Below are positions 42,194 to 51,424 of a DNA stretch of 64,000 nt, in pieces. Below the pieces are notes generated by a model that was not told the origin of the DNA, ran no database searches, and saw only the letters and a program-made list of their open reading frames with translations. The DNA is taken from positions 3,286,001 through 3,350,000 of the forward strand of contig OZ257136.1 in NCBI GenBank assembly GCA_965278995.1, written 5' to 3'. The stretch is from JADJYF01 sp965278995. Lineage in GTDB: Bacteria; Pseudomonadota; Gammaproteobacteria; Ga0077536. How positions within the stretch are numbered: the first letter of the stretch is position 1; each line of letters opens with the position of its first letter. Position numbers and translations under genes: made by a program.

Positions 42194-43490
42194 TTCGCCA
42201 GCGCAGATCTTGCCGACGGCGCGCGACGCCGAGGGCGATCGCAAGGTCGCCGTGGCGATGCTCACGAACCTGTTCCACCCTGTCGCCACCGGGTCGTCCA
42301 CTCAGGTGCAGGGTCTCGCGCGCGCGCTGGCCGCGCGTGGTCACCGCGTAATCGTGATCACACCGCGCCTGGACGCGAATTCGCCCGAGCATGAACGCGT
42401 CGATGGCTTCGATGTGTACCGCATTCCCACCGTGCGCCTGCCGCGGATGTCGATATCGTTGAATTTTCCGTGGCTCAACTGGACTTTGTGGCCGGCCAAC
42501 CTGCGACGCATAGCCGCCCTGCTCGAGAGCCACGGGATCGAGCTCCTGCACGTGCACAATCACATGTTCGATCTGGCACTGTCGGCAATGATCCTCAAAC
42601 GCCGCCTGGGTCTGCCGGTGGTGCTTACGCTACATACGATCATCCGGCACAGTATCGAAGCCTTCAATCTCGTGCTTTATCCCGCCGACCGGCGATTCTT
42701 GCGGCACACCGTCGTGCGCCATGCTGACGCCGTGATCTGCCCCGACATGAACATGTCCGCCTATCTCGACGAAGCTTTCGGTCGTAGTGATGGCGAGCTC
42801 ATTCCTTACGGCATCTCTCTGCCCGAGCATCCGGGCGCGGAGACTGAACAGGCGCTGATTGCGCGCTTGGGAATGCGCGGGCGCCGTGTGATCCTTTCAC
42901 TCGGACACCTTCATGCGCTACGCAATCGGCTCGATCTCATCCGGGCGATGCCGGCAGTGCGTGCGCGCGTTCCAGAGGTTCTGCTGCTGATCGTCGGTTC
43001 AGTCGGCGATCAGCGGGCGATCGAGCTCTGCCGCGAACTCGACCTCGGCGAACACGTCCTGTTCACGGGTGCTCAGCCCCACGAATATGTCGGCGCGTTT
43101 CATGCGCTGGCTGAACTCGAGGCGATGTGGCTCGACCAGGCCGACGGCGGCAAGAATTCCCTCGGCATCGCGTGTATGGAGGCGATGCTGGCCGGCAAGC
43201 CGGTGCTGACCGTCTCCAACGTCGATACCTTCGGTCCCGGGGTGCTCGAAAGCGGGGGCAATGTCGTCATCCTGCAGGCCGGCCGCCCGGATCTGATTGC
43301 CGACGCCATCAATGCCCTGCTCGCGGACCCGGCGAGCAGCGCGCGCATTGGCGCCGCAGCGCGCGATACCGCGCTACGCCTGTTCGCGTGGCCGCGCATC
43401 GCCGCTCGAACCGCCGAATGCTATCGGGCAACGCTGAACCGTGCGGTTGTATCGGTTGAATCCGCGCCGAACCCGGCCAGGCCATCTTGA
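42186..43490 (+). CDS. GT4-family glycosyltransferase
   Basis: 434 residues from ATG 42186. GT-B fold: LTNLFHPVATGSSTQVQGLARALAARGHRV is the N-terminal Gly-rich acceptor block, HVHNHMFDL the next, and DGGKNSLGIACMEAMLAGKPVL the C-terminal EX7E donor-binding motif. It transfers a sugar in a retaining reaction to the growing glycan on the cytosolic face. The sugar is not predictable. Confidence 0.85.
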   Translation: MADSPAQILPTARDAEGDRKVAVAMLTNLFHPVATGSSTQVQGLARALAARGHRVIVITPRLDANSPEHERVDGFDVYRIPTVRLPRMSISLNFPWLNWTLWPANLRRIAALLESHGIELLHVHNHMFDLALSAMILKRRLGLPVVLTLHTIIRHSIEAFNLVLYPADRRFLRHTVVRHADAVICPDMNMSAYLDEAFGRSDGELIPYGISLPEHPGAETEQALIARLGMRGRRVILSLGHLHALRNRLDLIRAMPAVRARVPEVLLLIVGSVGDQRAIELCRELDLGEHVLFTGAQPHEYVGAFHALAELEAMWLDQADGGKNSLGIACMEAMLAGKPVLTVSNVDTFGPGVLESGGNVVILQAGRPDLIADAINALLADPASSARIGAAARDTALRLFAWPRIAARTAECYRATLNRAVVSVESAPNPARPS

Positions 43491-44158
43491 ACGCCGTACC
43501 AGCCTCTCAGCATCGGCCACTGGTCATACTCGGTGCGGTGGGCAACTGCATCGACATCCTCGACGCCGTGCGCGCCGCGCAGGCAACGGTGCCATACGAA
43601 GTGATCGGTTTTCTCGACGACGCGGTGGATCTGATCGGGACGGCGCAGAATGGCGTGCCGGTACTCGGGCCGTTGGCCGCGCTCCGCGATCTGCCCGATG
43701 TGTGGGTGGTGAGCGGCATCGGCAGTCCGCGCTCGTATCGCAACAAACGGGCGTTCATTGACGGTCTCGGTCTCGAGACGGAACGCTACGCGACGATCAT
43801 CCATCCACGCGCGACGGTCTCGCCATCGGCTCGGATCGATGTTGGCAGTGTGATCCTCGCCAACTGCACGATCTGCGCGAATGTGCGCATCGGCAAACAG
43901 GTGATGATGCTGCCGAACTGCGTGCTCGGCCACGACACGGTGGTCGGCGACTACAGCATCTTCGCCGCCGGCGTCACGGTCTCCGGCAACGTCGATATCG
44001 GTGCGTCGTGTTATCTCGGCAGCGGCGCCGCGATCCGCGATGGCGTGCGAATTGGCGCCGAAAGCCTGCTCGGCATGGGCGCGGTGCTGGTTGGGGACTG
44101 TTCGTCTGCTGCGGTCATGGCGGGCAATCCTGCGCGCGCGCGCGCGATCCCGCGGTGA
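43487..44158 (+). CDS. NeuD-like sugar O/N-acyltransferase
   Basis: 223 residues; TTG start overlapping the previous stop by 4 bases. N-terminal Rossmann-like PglD/NeuD domain (LVILGAVGNCIDILDAV, VIGFLDDAVDL) and C-terminal beta-helix hexapeptides (GSVILANCTICANVRIGKQV). Such enzymes acetylate a hydroxyl or amino group of a nucleotide sugar or sialic-acid-like residue. A (GC)7-G run at 44132-44146 lies within its last codons. Confidence 0.8.
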   Translation: MNAVPASQHRPLVILGAVGNCIDILDAVRAAQATVPYEVIGFLDDAVDLIGTAQNGVPVLGPLAALRDLPDVWVVSGIGSPRSYRNKRAFIDGLGLETERYATIIHPRATVSPSARIDVGSVILANCTICANVRIGKQVMMLPNCVLGHDTVVGDYSIFAAGVTVSGNVDIGASCYLGSGAAIRDGVRIGAESLLGMGAVLVGDCSSAAVMAGNPARARAIPR

Positions 44159-45207
44159 AGTCCATCGACGGTGTCGCAGACGGCGCCGGCGGGGCCGATG
44201 CCTCGCGTCGCAACCTGCGCTGGCGTACCTTCGTCGGTAGCGCGCTGGCGGTCGCCGTACTGGTCTGGCTGGCCTCGAAGTACGGGACTGACGCGATGTG
44301 GCGGGAGATGCGCGCAGCCAACCTGCCGGCACTCGCTCTCGGCCTGCCGTTGCTGGTCGCCAATATGGTTCTGCGCGCACTGCGCTGGCGCAACCTGCTC
44401 GGGCCGCGAGGCGCGTTCAGGCTGACGACGGTCTTCGGTGCGCTCATGATCGGCTATCTGTCGAACACGCTATTGCCGGCGCGCGCAGGTGATCTCGTAC
44501 GCGTCTATGTGCTCAGCCGCGCCGGTGCAGTGACATGGAGCCGGGCACTGTCGACGATAGTCATCGAACGGGTGCTGGACATGGCGGCGGTCATTGGTGT
44601 TCTCGCCATTGTCGCTGCCGCGAGCCCGGTTCCGCAGTGGCTACGCTACGGCGCATTGCTCATGGCTGGCGGTACGGTCGTGGGGGTGGTCGCCCTCGTG
44701 CTTCTCGGCCTGTTCGGCGAGCACCTTATCGGTCGCGCTGTCGCGTATGTGGCTGAGCGGGCACCGACCCGCGCCGAACGCCTCGGACGGGTGTGCCGCG
44801 AGTTCACGGCCGGAATTCAGCGCATCGGCACGCCTGGGGTAGCGCTGATTTTTACGCTGTATACAGCGGCCATCTGGGCGCTGGAACTAGCCATCGTTCT
44901 CGTCGTCGCACAGGCTTTCGATCTCGAGCTGGCACTACTGGACGCGGCGGTGCTGATGCTTTTCTCGTTGTTCTCCAGCCTCATCCCGGCGTTGCCCGGT
45001 CAGTTGGGTACCTTCGAAATCGCGATGGTGTCCGGCCTCGCCTATCTTGGACACGGCGGCACAGACGCTTTGCCGTTCGCGCTCGCGCTGCATGTCCTGC
45101 TGTTGGGTGGAACCGCCGTGCTCGGCTACCTGTGCCTGCTCGCCAACGCGATGCCGCTGACGCCGCGCAGCCTCGCTGACCAACTTGCCCGGGCGCGCCA
45201 GCGCTAA
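44155..45207 (+). CDS. UPF0104/lysyl-PG synthase-type flippase-like membrane protein
   Basis: 350 residues; GTG start overlapping the previous stop (GTGA). About eight hydrophobic helices with the family motif NTLLPARAGDLVRVYVLSR and SLIPALPGQLGTFE, as in the membrane domain of MprF and related flippase-like proteins. Members often occur in polysaccharide loci but the cargo is not established. It might move a lipid-linked sugar. Confidence 0.8.
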   Translation: MKSIDGVADGAGGADASRRNLRWRTFVGSALAVAVLVWLASKYGTDAMWREMRAANLPALALGLPLLVANMVLRALRWRNLLGPRGAFRLTTVFGALMIGYLSNTLLPARAGDLVRVYVLSRAGAVTWSRALSTIVIERVLDMAAVIGVLAIVAAASPVPQWLRYGALLMAGGTVVGVVALVLLGLFGEHLIGRAVAYVAERAPTRAERLGRVCREFTAGIQRIGTPGVALIFTLYTAAIWALELAIVLVVAQAFDLELALLDAAVLMLFSLFSSLIPALPGQLGTFEIAMVSGLAYLGHGGTDALPFALALHVLLLGGTAVLGYLCLLANAMPLTPRSLADQLARARQR

Positions 45208-45225
45208 GCGCGGGGGGACGCCAGA

Positions 45226-47130
45226 ATGTGGGCATTTCTCAGCGTCGGCGCCAGTGCAACCGCACTCGCGCTGATCTACAACCTGGCCTGCGCTGCCGTC
45301 GGTCTTGCATTGTGCCGCGCCTTGCTCGGCGTCCAATGGGGCACCGCATTCGCTTCAGCGCTGAGCGCGCCGATACTGTGCGCAATCATGGGGCAGGCGA
45401 TTTACGGTGCTGTGTGGCAAAGCCTGGCGTCAGTGGGCTGGTTTCGTGCCGACGTCCTGCTCGGTGCGCTCGGCATCGGTGTCGGCGCCGGCATAATGGC
45501 CTGGTTGGTACGTCCGCAGAAGGCGGCGCCGATGGTGTCGCGCCCGGCGTCTGCGCCTGCGCCGGCCGACATGGCAATCCTGAGCGCCGCATTGCTCGTC
45601 TGCATCGCGTGTACCTGGGTCCGCAGTTTCGGCTGGCCGGACGGCGATGCGATGGCGTTTTATCTCGCCCAGCCCAAGCTCATCGCCTATACCGGCTCAA
45701 TCACTCCGCTGGCCGATTACGAGAGTTTCGCGCAGATCGGCTTATTCGCGGAAATGCACGTGGCCGCGATGTATCTCGCCGACGGCGAACTGGCAGCGCG
45801 CAGCTGGCTGTGGCAGGCCGGTGTGCTGCTGATCGGGGCGCTGGCGGCTGTATGTCGCGAACTCGGCATCCCGCGCGGTGGCGCGCTGCTCGCGGCTGCG
45901 GTGGTGTTGACGTCGTCCGCCATCACCAATGTGATGATGGACGGAAAAGTCGATCACGTGGCCGCGTTATGGGCCATGGGAGCGCTCCTGCTGGGCGTGC
46001 GCATCCCGGTATCCAATGCGTTGCGCTGGAGCTTTGCCGCTGGTCTGCTCGGCACACTGGCGTGTCTGTCCAAGCTGTCATTCGTCGTCGGCTTTCCGCT
46101 CATTCTCATCATGCTCGTCACCGTCCGCCTGATTGCCAGCAACACAGACGTTGGCAGAATCGCGCGCGCCGCGCGAGTCCTCGCAGCAGCCGCCGCAGCG
46201 ACGCTCGGCGCCTCGCTCGCAGCAGCGACGCTGGTGCTGAAAAATCACCTGGTCTTCGCCGAGCCTCTTGCGCCGTTTCTGCTCAGCGGCGGCAACACGG
46301 CCGGCATGTTGAACCAGGTCTGGTTCTCGCCCGACAACACACGATGGATCCTGGAGAGCTACCCGATAGCGCTGACGTTCGGCAAGTTTCCCATGCAGCA
46401 CGGCAATATCTCCCCGCTGCTACTCGGCTTCGTACCGCTGCTCGCATTGGCCTGGCGGCAGGGTATGCGCGTATCTCGCGATACGCTGATCGTGGCCGGC
46501 GGCGGCCTCGCCGCTATCGGCGCGTGGATGCTGTTGCGTCCTGCGGTGCTCGCGCCGCGCTATATTTTTCCGCATCTGCTGTGCTTGGCGCCGCCGCTGC
46601 TGCAAGGCGCCGATTTCTGGCTGCGTCGGGTGTCGTGGATACCGCGCTACCTTGTGCTGGCGGCGATCTGCGCGCAGCTGTTCGTAACAGGACATCGTGC
46701 CCTCGGAAACTGGCCCATGACGCGCGCCTATGCCATGGACGAAAAGCCGGATGCGCTGCTCATCGGCAGCGCGCGCCTGGCCGAAGCGGCCGCGCCCGGC
46801 GCGCGCTTCTTGATCGCGTCCTACTACAAGATGTTTCTACCACCGCAGGTCATGCTGTGCACGGTAGGAGCGGCCACTCAGGCGTTACTGGCGGCCAGTC
46901 CGCCGACCTCGCCACAGGCGATGTGGGAGAAGCTTTATCGCAACGGCATTACAGACATCCTCATCTACCGGGGCACGCACGTCACGCTGCTCGGGCAACC
47001 GACGACTATCGGGCAGGCGCCGCCGTGGCTGTCGGTCGCGGAGGAGATTTATTCACCAATCGTTTCAGTGATACGCTTGCGCGCGCTGGATGGCGCCCCA
47101 CCGCCCGGTCCGCGCTGTAACCGCCAATGA
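45226..47130 (+). CDS. polytopic membrane protein, probable GT39/GT83-like glycosyltransferase
   Basis: 634 residues with about 12 transmembrane segments. GGGGGA before ATG. An early extracytosolic loop (PDGDAMAFYLAQPKLIAYTGS) recalls the acidic loop 1 of polyprenyl-phosphate-sugar-dependent transferases. The C-terminal part is soluble and periplasm-sized. It is likely a membrane glycosyltransferase acting on the undecaprenyl-linked glycan, but assignment is from topology. A second, overlapping 630-codon frame is a shadow. Confidence 0.6.
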   Translation: MWAFLSVGASATALALIYNLACAAVGLALCRALLGVQWGTAFASALSAPILCAIMGQAIYGAVWQSLASVGWFRADVLLGALGIGVGAGIMAWLVRPQKAAPMVSRPASAPAPADMAILSAALLVCIACTWVRSFGWPDGDAMAFYLAQPKLIAYTGSITPLADYESFAQIGLFAEMHVAAMYLADGELAARSWLWQAGVLLIGALAAVCRELGIPRGGALLAAAVVLTSSAITNVMMDGKVDHVAALWAMGALLLGVRIPVSNALRWSFAAGLLGTLACLSKLSFVVGFPLILIMLVTVRLIASNTDVGRIARAARVLAAAAAATLGASLAAATLVLKNHLVFAEPLAPFLLSGGNTAGMLNQVWFSPDNTRWILESYPIALTFGKFPMQHGNISPLLLGFVPLLALAWRQGMRVSRDTLIVAGGGLAAIGAWMLLRPAVLAPRYIFPHLLCLAPPLLQGADFWLRRVSWIPRYLVLAAICAQLFVTGHRALGNWPMTRAYAMDEKPDALLIGSARLAEAAAPGARFLIASYYKMFLPPQVMLCTVGAATQALLAASPPTSPQAMWEKLYRNGITDILIYRGTHVTLLGQPTTIGQAPPWLSVAEEIYSPIVSVIRLRALDGAPPPGPRCNRQ

Positions 47131-47146
47131 GACAGGTATTGCGCGC

Positions 47147-47320
47147 ATGAACCGGCACGCACTGACCACCGCCCTGGCCGTTGCATGGATCTATGCGATA
47201 CTCGTTGCCGGTTGGCTGGCCGACCCGGCTTTCGCGGAGAAGTTTGGCGACGAACATCCCATCGTTCGTCATCTCCACCAGGCCATGTGGCCTTATATCC
47301 ACCGACCCTCAGTCTATTGA
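47147..47320 (+). CDS. possible 57-residue membrane peptide
   Basis: From ATG 47147 (ACAGGT upstream, weak). One membrane segment, LTTALAVAWIYAILVAGWLA, then a charged tail ending WPYIHRPSVY. It begins 16 bases after the large membrane protein and has no recognised family. The 129 bases that follow, up to the epimerase gene, hold nothing evident. It could be real but small or a chance frame. Confidence 0.35.
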   Translation: MNRHALTTALAVAWIYAILVAGWLADPAFAEKFGDEHPIVRHLHQAMWPYIHRPSVY

Positions 47321-47449
47321 ACAGTCGCGGCAACTCGATGAACGTGACACCCGGCGTTTTCTGGACATCAACTGCTCGAAACGCGCGCTCCGGGCCTGTC
47401 TCCTGTCGCAAGCCAATCATCCATTCCGATCAACTATTGAAGCGAACTC

Positions 47450-48421
47450 ATGTCAGATAAAATCAGCAACAAGCGTATCGTCATCACCGGCGGGGCGGGC
47501 TTCATCGGCAGCACACTGGTGTCGCGTCTGGCCGACGATAACGAGATCATCGTGTTCGATAACCTGGCACGCGACGCATTGTCCGGAACGCCGTTCGCGC
47601 GTCATCCCAATGTACGCCTCATCGTCGGTTCGGTACTCGATGAACAGGCTGTCTCCGCAGCTATGACTGGTGCCAATATCGTCGTGCATTGCGCCGGTAT
47701 TGCCGGCATCGACACAGTCATCAAGAGCCCGGTGCTGACGATGCGCGTCAACATGATAGGGTCAGCGAACGTGCTGGCGGCGGCGAACGAACTCGACGCC
47801 TGCGAAAGAGTGGTTTGTTTCTCCACGTCGGAAGTATTCGGCCAGCATGCGCTCGGCTCATCGGAGACCGATAAGACTGTCGTCGGTGCCGTCGGTGAGG
47901 CGCGCTGGACCTACGCCGTGAGCAAGCTGGCGGAGGAGCACCTTGCGATTTCGTATCACAAGGAGACCGGTCTGCCGAGCGTCGTCGTTAGACCGTTCAA
48001 CATCTATGGTCCCGCACAGGTAGGCGAAGGCGCGCTGAAAACGTTCGTGCAGCGCGCGATCCGCGACCTGCCTCTGCAGATCCATGGCCACGGCACGCAG
48101 ATCCGCGCGTGGTGCTACGTGGACGACATGGTCGAGGGCGTGCTGTTGGCCATGCAACATCCGCGTGCTGTTGGTGAGTCGTTCAATATAGGCAACGTCC
48201 GCAGCGTCGAGACCATTTACGGCCTCGCCAACACCATCATTCGCGTACTCAAGTCGAACTCCACCGTCGAGTTCGTGCCGCGCGATCACGCCGACGTCGA
48301 ACTGCGAATTCCGGCGGTCAAGAAGTCGCTCGAACTGCTCGACTTCGAGGCCAAGGTCGGCCTCGAAGAAGGTCTCATCCGCACTGCCGATTTCTATCGC
48401 AAGCAGCTCGCGCAGGCATGA
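47450..48421 (+). CDS. NAD-dependent epimerase/dehydratase (extended SDR)
   Basis: 323 residues. TGGAGFIGSTLVSRL is the NAD loop; CFSTSEVFGQH and WTYAVSKLAEEHLA (YxxxK) the catalytic residues; VRPFNIYGPAQVGEG the sugar-binding block. Similar to UDP-glucose 4-epimerase-like enzymes. The stop overlaps the aminotransferase start, so the two probably act in series on one nucleotide sugar. Confidence 0.85.
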   Translation: MSDKISNKRIVITGGAGFIGSTLVSRLADDNEIIVFDNLARDALSGTPFARHPNVRLIVGSVLDEQAVSAAMTGANIVVHCAGIAGIDTVIKSPVLTMRVNMIGSANVLAAANELDACERVVCFSTSEVFGQHALGSSETDKTVVGAVGEARWTYAVSKLAEEHLAISYHKETGLPSVVVRPFNIYGPAQVGEGALKTFVQRAIRDLPLQIHGHGTQIRAWCYVDDMVEGVLLAMQHPRAVGESFNIGNVRSVETIYGLANTIIRVLKSNSTVEFVPRDHADVELRIPAVKKSLELLDFEAKVGLEEGLIRTADFYRKQLAQA

Positions 48422-49563
48422 TACGGCTCGGTGGCCCGGTGCTCGGCGAGGCCGAGCTGCGTGCAATCCAGGCGGTGCTTGAATCCGGGCAACTGGTACA
48501 GGCTGCCGAGGTCGCGGCTTTCGAGACGGCGCTGGGCGCACGGCTGGGCGCGCCCACGGTCGCTGTGAGCAGCGGCACGGCTGCTTTGCACCTGGCGCTG
48601 CTTGCGCTCGGCGTAGGTGCCGACGACATCGTCGTCGTACCCACATTCTCGTGGCCGGCGACCGCCAACGTGGTCGCGGCGGTCGGGGCACAGGCAGTAT
48701 TCGTCGACGTCGATGCACATGACTACAACCTGGACCCGACGCAGCTCGAAGCGACTCTGCGACGCCTTGCAGCCTCCGCGGATATTCGCCGCCGACTGAA
48801 GGCCGTCATCGTCGTTCACGCGTTCGGTGCCGTAGGCGCTATCGAGGACGTGCAGACGGTCTGCGCACGTTTCGAGGTGCCGCTGATCGAGGATGCCGCC
48901 TGCGCTCTCGGTTCCACACTGAACGGCCTTGCGCCCGGCAGCTGGGGCGCACTCGGTTGCTTCAGCTTTCATCCGCGCAAGCTGGTCACGACGGCAGAGG
49001 GCGGTGCCGTGACCTGTCGTGACCCGGAGCACCTGGCTGACCTGCGAGCACGCCGCAATCACGGTCTCGACGCTGCCGCCGGTGTAGCGGACTTCGTCTT
49101 GCCGGGACTCAATTATCGGATGAGCGAAATACACGCCGCCCTCGGACGTTGCCAGCTCGAGCGGCTCGACGCGCTGCTCGACAGGCGCCGCCTGCAAGCG
49201 GCGCACTACACGCGACTTCTCGCCGACAGTGCGATAGTCCCGCAACGCGTGCGTGAGAATTGCTCGCACAACGTGCAGTCATACGTAGTCGCCTTGCCAA
49301 CCCCGCATGCCGCCGAACGCGATGCGGCGGTCGCCGAAATGCGGGCGCGCGGCTTCGAAACGACTATCGGTACATGGCATATCCCGATGACACGTTACTT
49401 CCGCGACCGATACGGCTACGCCCCAGGTGATTTTCCGGTAACCGACCAGGTCTTCGCGAGCACGATGACTTTACCCCTGACTAACGGCATGAGTGCCGAA
49501 GAGCAGGACGCCACGATTACGACGCTGCGCACTGTTCTGCGTGGTTTGGGAGTCGATGCATGA
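48418..49563 (+). CDS. second DegT/DnrJ-family sugar aminotransferase
   Basis: 381 residues. SSGTAALHLALLALGVGADD, EDAACALGSTLNG and the PLP lysine in GCFSFHPRKLVTTAEGG place it in the sugar aminotransferase family; LNYRMSEIHAALGRCQLERL is the dimer-interface block. Distinct from the wbpE-like gene. Overlaps neighbours by 4 bases on each side. Its keto-sugar is probably made by the epimerase/dehydratase upstream. Confidence 0.87.
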   Translation: MIRLGGPVLGEAELRAIQAVLESGQLVQAAEVAAFETALGARLGAPTVAVSSGTAALHLALLALGVGADDIVVVPTFSWPATANVVAAVGAQAVFVDVDAHDYNLDPTQLEATLRRLAASADIRRRLKAVIVVHAFGAVGAIEDVQTVCARFEVPLIEDAACALGSTLNGLAPGSWGALGCFSFHPRKLVTTAEGGAVTCRDPEHLADLRARRNHGLDAAAGVADFVLPGLNYRMSEIHAALGRCQLERLDALLDRRRLQAAHYTRLLADSAIVPQRVRENCSHNVQSYVVALPTPHAAERDAAVAEMRARGFETTIGTWHIPMTRYFRDRYGYAPGDFPVTDQVFASTMTLPLTNGMSAEEQDATITTLRTVLRGLGVDA

Positions 49564-50537
49564 CGCCTTCCGTACTGCGCGAGCGTGCGGTCCGGGTATT
49601 GCGTGCACTCGGAGACCGTGCGATGCCCCATGTCGTGCGCCTGCTCGAGGAGCGCGCCGGTTATCACGTGATCAAGCGGCACTACTATGCCCCGGTTCCA
49701 GACGCGGCCGACTTGCCGCCCGATTACTGGCAACAGATTTCGAGCATGCCGGGAGTCGATCTTCGGCTCGGGCAGGCGCTGGATTTCCTCGAACAGGCTG
49801 TCCCGCGGCACATCGAAGGATTTCGCGCGCGCTTTCCCCTGCATCGGACGCCGGGTCAGGATTTCTTTCTGATCAACGGCACCTATATGGCAGTCGATGC
49901 ACACGTCTACTGGTGCCTGATCCAGGAGTACATGCCGAAGCGCATCATCGAGATCGGTGCGCACGCGTCGACCATGGTCGCGACGGCTGCCACCGCCGCC
50001 GTCGCGGCGCGCGGCGGGCCAAGCTGCAGCATCCATGCGATCGAGCCTTTCCCGAGCGATTATCTGCTGCGCGAGCATGGCCGGACCATCACCCTGCATC
50101 GGCAGAAAGTGCAGGACATCCCGCTCGGGATGTTCGAGGAACTTGAAGCGGGCGACATGCTCTTCGTCGACAGCACGCACATGTTGCGAACAGGTTCGGA
50201 CGTACAGTACGAGTTCCTCGAGGTGCTGCCGCGCCTGCGTCCCGGCGTGTTCGTCCACGTGCACGACGTGTCGCTGCCGAAGCATTATCCGAAAGTTTAT
50301 TTCGACAATCGCATCTACTGGAACGAACAATATCTGCTGCAGGCGTTTCTCGCCTTCAATCACCGCTTCGAGGTGGTCTGGCCCGGCAACGCCATGATGC
50401 TCGCCTACCCCGAGCCGATGCAGCGCATATTCACGGAATACCACGACATGCGCGCCGCGTATCCCTCCTCCGAGCCGACCGCGTTCTGGATGCGCGTGAC
50501 GGCAGGTGAGAACTCGCCGGGAAGCGGCGCGCGATGA
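49560..50537 (+). CDS. class I SAM methyltransferase-like protein
   Basis: 325 residues. IIEIGAHASTMVATAATAA resembles SAM motif I, GDMLFVDSTHMLRTGSDV the metal/acid block of Methyltransf_24-type enzymes, and VFVHVHDVSLPKHYP the following His-Asp. Substrate unknown; likely a glycan modification. Starts on the previous stop (ATGA). Confidence 0.75.
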   Translation: MTPSVLRERAVRVLRALGDRAMPHVVRLLEERAGYHVIKRHYYAPVPDAADLPPDYWQQISSMPGVDLRLGQALDFLEQAVPRHIEGFRARFPLHRTPGQDFFLINGTYMAVDAHVYWCLIQEYMPKRIIEIGAHASTMVATAATAAVAARGGPSCSIHAIEPFPSDYLLREHGRTITLHRQKVQDIPLGMFEELEAGDMLFVDSTHMLRTGSDVQYEFLEVLPRLRPGVFVHVHDVSLPKHYPKVYFDNRIYWNEQYLLQAFLAFNHRFEVVWPGNAMMLAYPEPMQRIFTEYHDMRAAYPSSEPTAFWMRVTAGENSPGSGAR

Positions 50538-51424
50538 GAATCCTGATACTCGGCGCGCGCGGCATGCTCGGACACCGTCTGGCCCTGGCTCTGAGCACAG
50601 CCGGGCACGCGGTGCGTGCCAGCCTGCGCGGCACGTCCGCTGGTCTGCCCAGTGCGCTGCGCGATGCCGGTATGCAGTTCGTCGAGCATCTCGACGTGAC
50701 CGACTTCGACGCGGTCGAGCAGCTGCTCGCGGCCGTGCGGCCTGAAGTCGTGATCAACTGCATCGGCATCATCAAGCAACTGGCGAGTGCGAATGACCCG
50801 CTGGTTGCGATACCCATCAACGCAGTCTTTCCCCATCGTCTGGCGCGCGCCAGCGCGGCGCTCGGCATACGCATGCTTCATTTCTCGACCGATTGCGTGT
50901 TCTCCGGAACGCGGGGGCCGTACAGCGAGGCGGCGCATCCCGATCCGGACGATCTGTACGGCCGAAGCAAACTGCTCGGCGAGGTCAACGCACCGAACTG
51001 TCTGACGCTGCGCACCTCGATCATCGGTCACGAACTCGGCGGCGACGGTACAGGCCTGGTCTCGTGGATCCTGCGCAATCGCGGCCAGCGTGTAGCTGGC
51101 TACGCACGAGCCCTGTATACCGGAGTCACCACCGACTACATGGCGAGTGTCGTAGACACCCTGCTGACCCGGCACGCAGATCTTTGCGGCGTGTGGCAGC
51201 TGTCGAGCGACCCGATCAGCAAATACGCGCTTGTCCGCCTGATCGACGAGATCTATGCGCTTGGTATGACGGTCGACCGCGACGAGCTGTTCGTCTGCGA
51301 CAGACGCCTCGACAGCAGCCTGTTGCGTGCACATACCGGTATTGTGCCGCCGGACTGGCGCACGATGATTGACACCATGCACGCCCACCACCTTCGACAA
51401 CAGGAAGCAAGCGATGATCGCTGA
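50534..51424 (+). CDS. RmlD-like reductase (QnlB/WbvR-type)
   Basis: 296 residues. LGARGMLGHRLALALSTAG binds NADPH; HFSTDCVFSG and DLYGRSKLLGE (YxxxK) are catalytic. It resembles RmlD but pairs with the dehydratase and epimerase that follow. The short length, without the C-terminal cupin domain of WbjC/CapF/FnlB, favours the WbvR/QnlB type that makes UDP-L-RhaNAc/L-QuiNAc. Overlaps the next gene by 11 bases. Confidence 0.8.
   Translation: MRILILGARGMLGHRLALALSTAGHAVRASLRGTSAGLPSALRDAGMQFVEHLDVTDFDAVEQLLAAVRPEVVINCIGIIKQLASANDPLVAIPINAVFPHRLARASAALGIRMLHFSTDCVFSGTRGPYSEAAHPDPDDLYGRSKLLGEVNAPNCLTLRTSIIGHELGGDGTGLVSWILRNRGQRVAGYARALYTGVTTDYMASVVDTLLTRHADLCGVWQLSSDPISKYALVRLIDEIYALGMTVDRDELFVCDRRLDSSLLRAHTGIVPPDWRTMIDTMHAHHLRQQEASDDR

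Noticed and set aside
45228..47120. 630-codon frame overlapping the large membrane protein on the same strand
   Set aside because: Arg-rich, without membrane segments or motifs; the other frame has a clear hydrophobic pattern and ribosome site.
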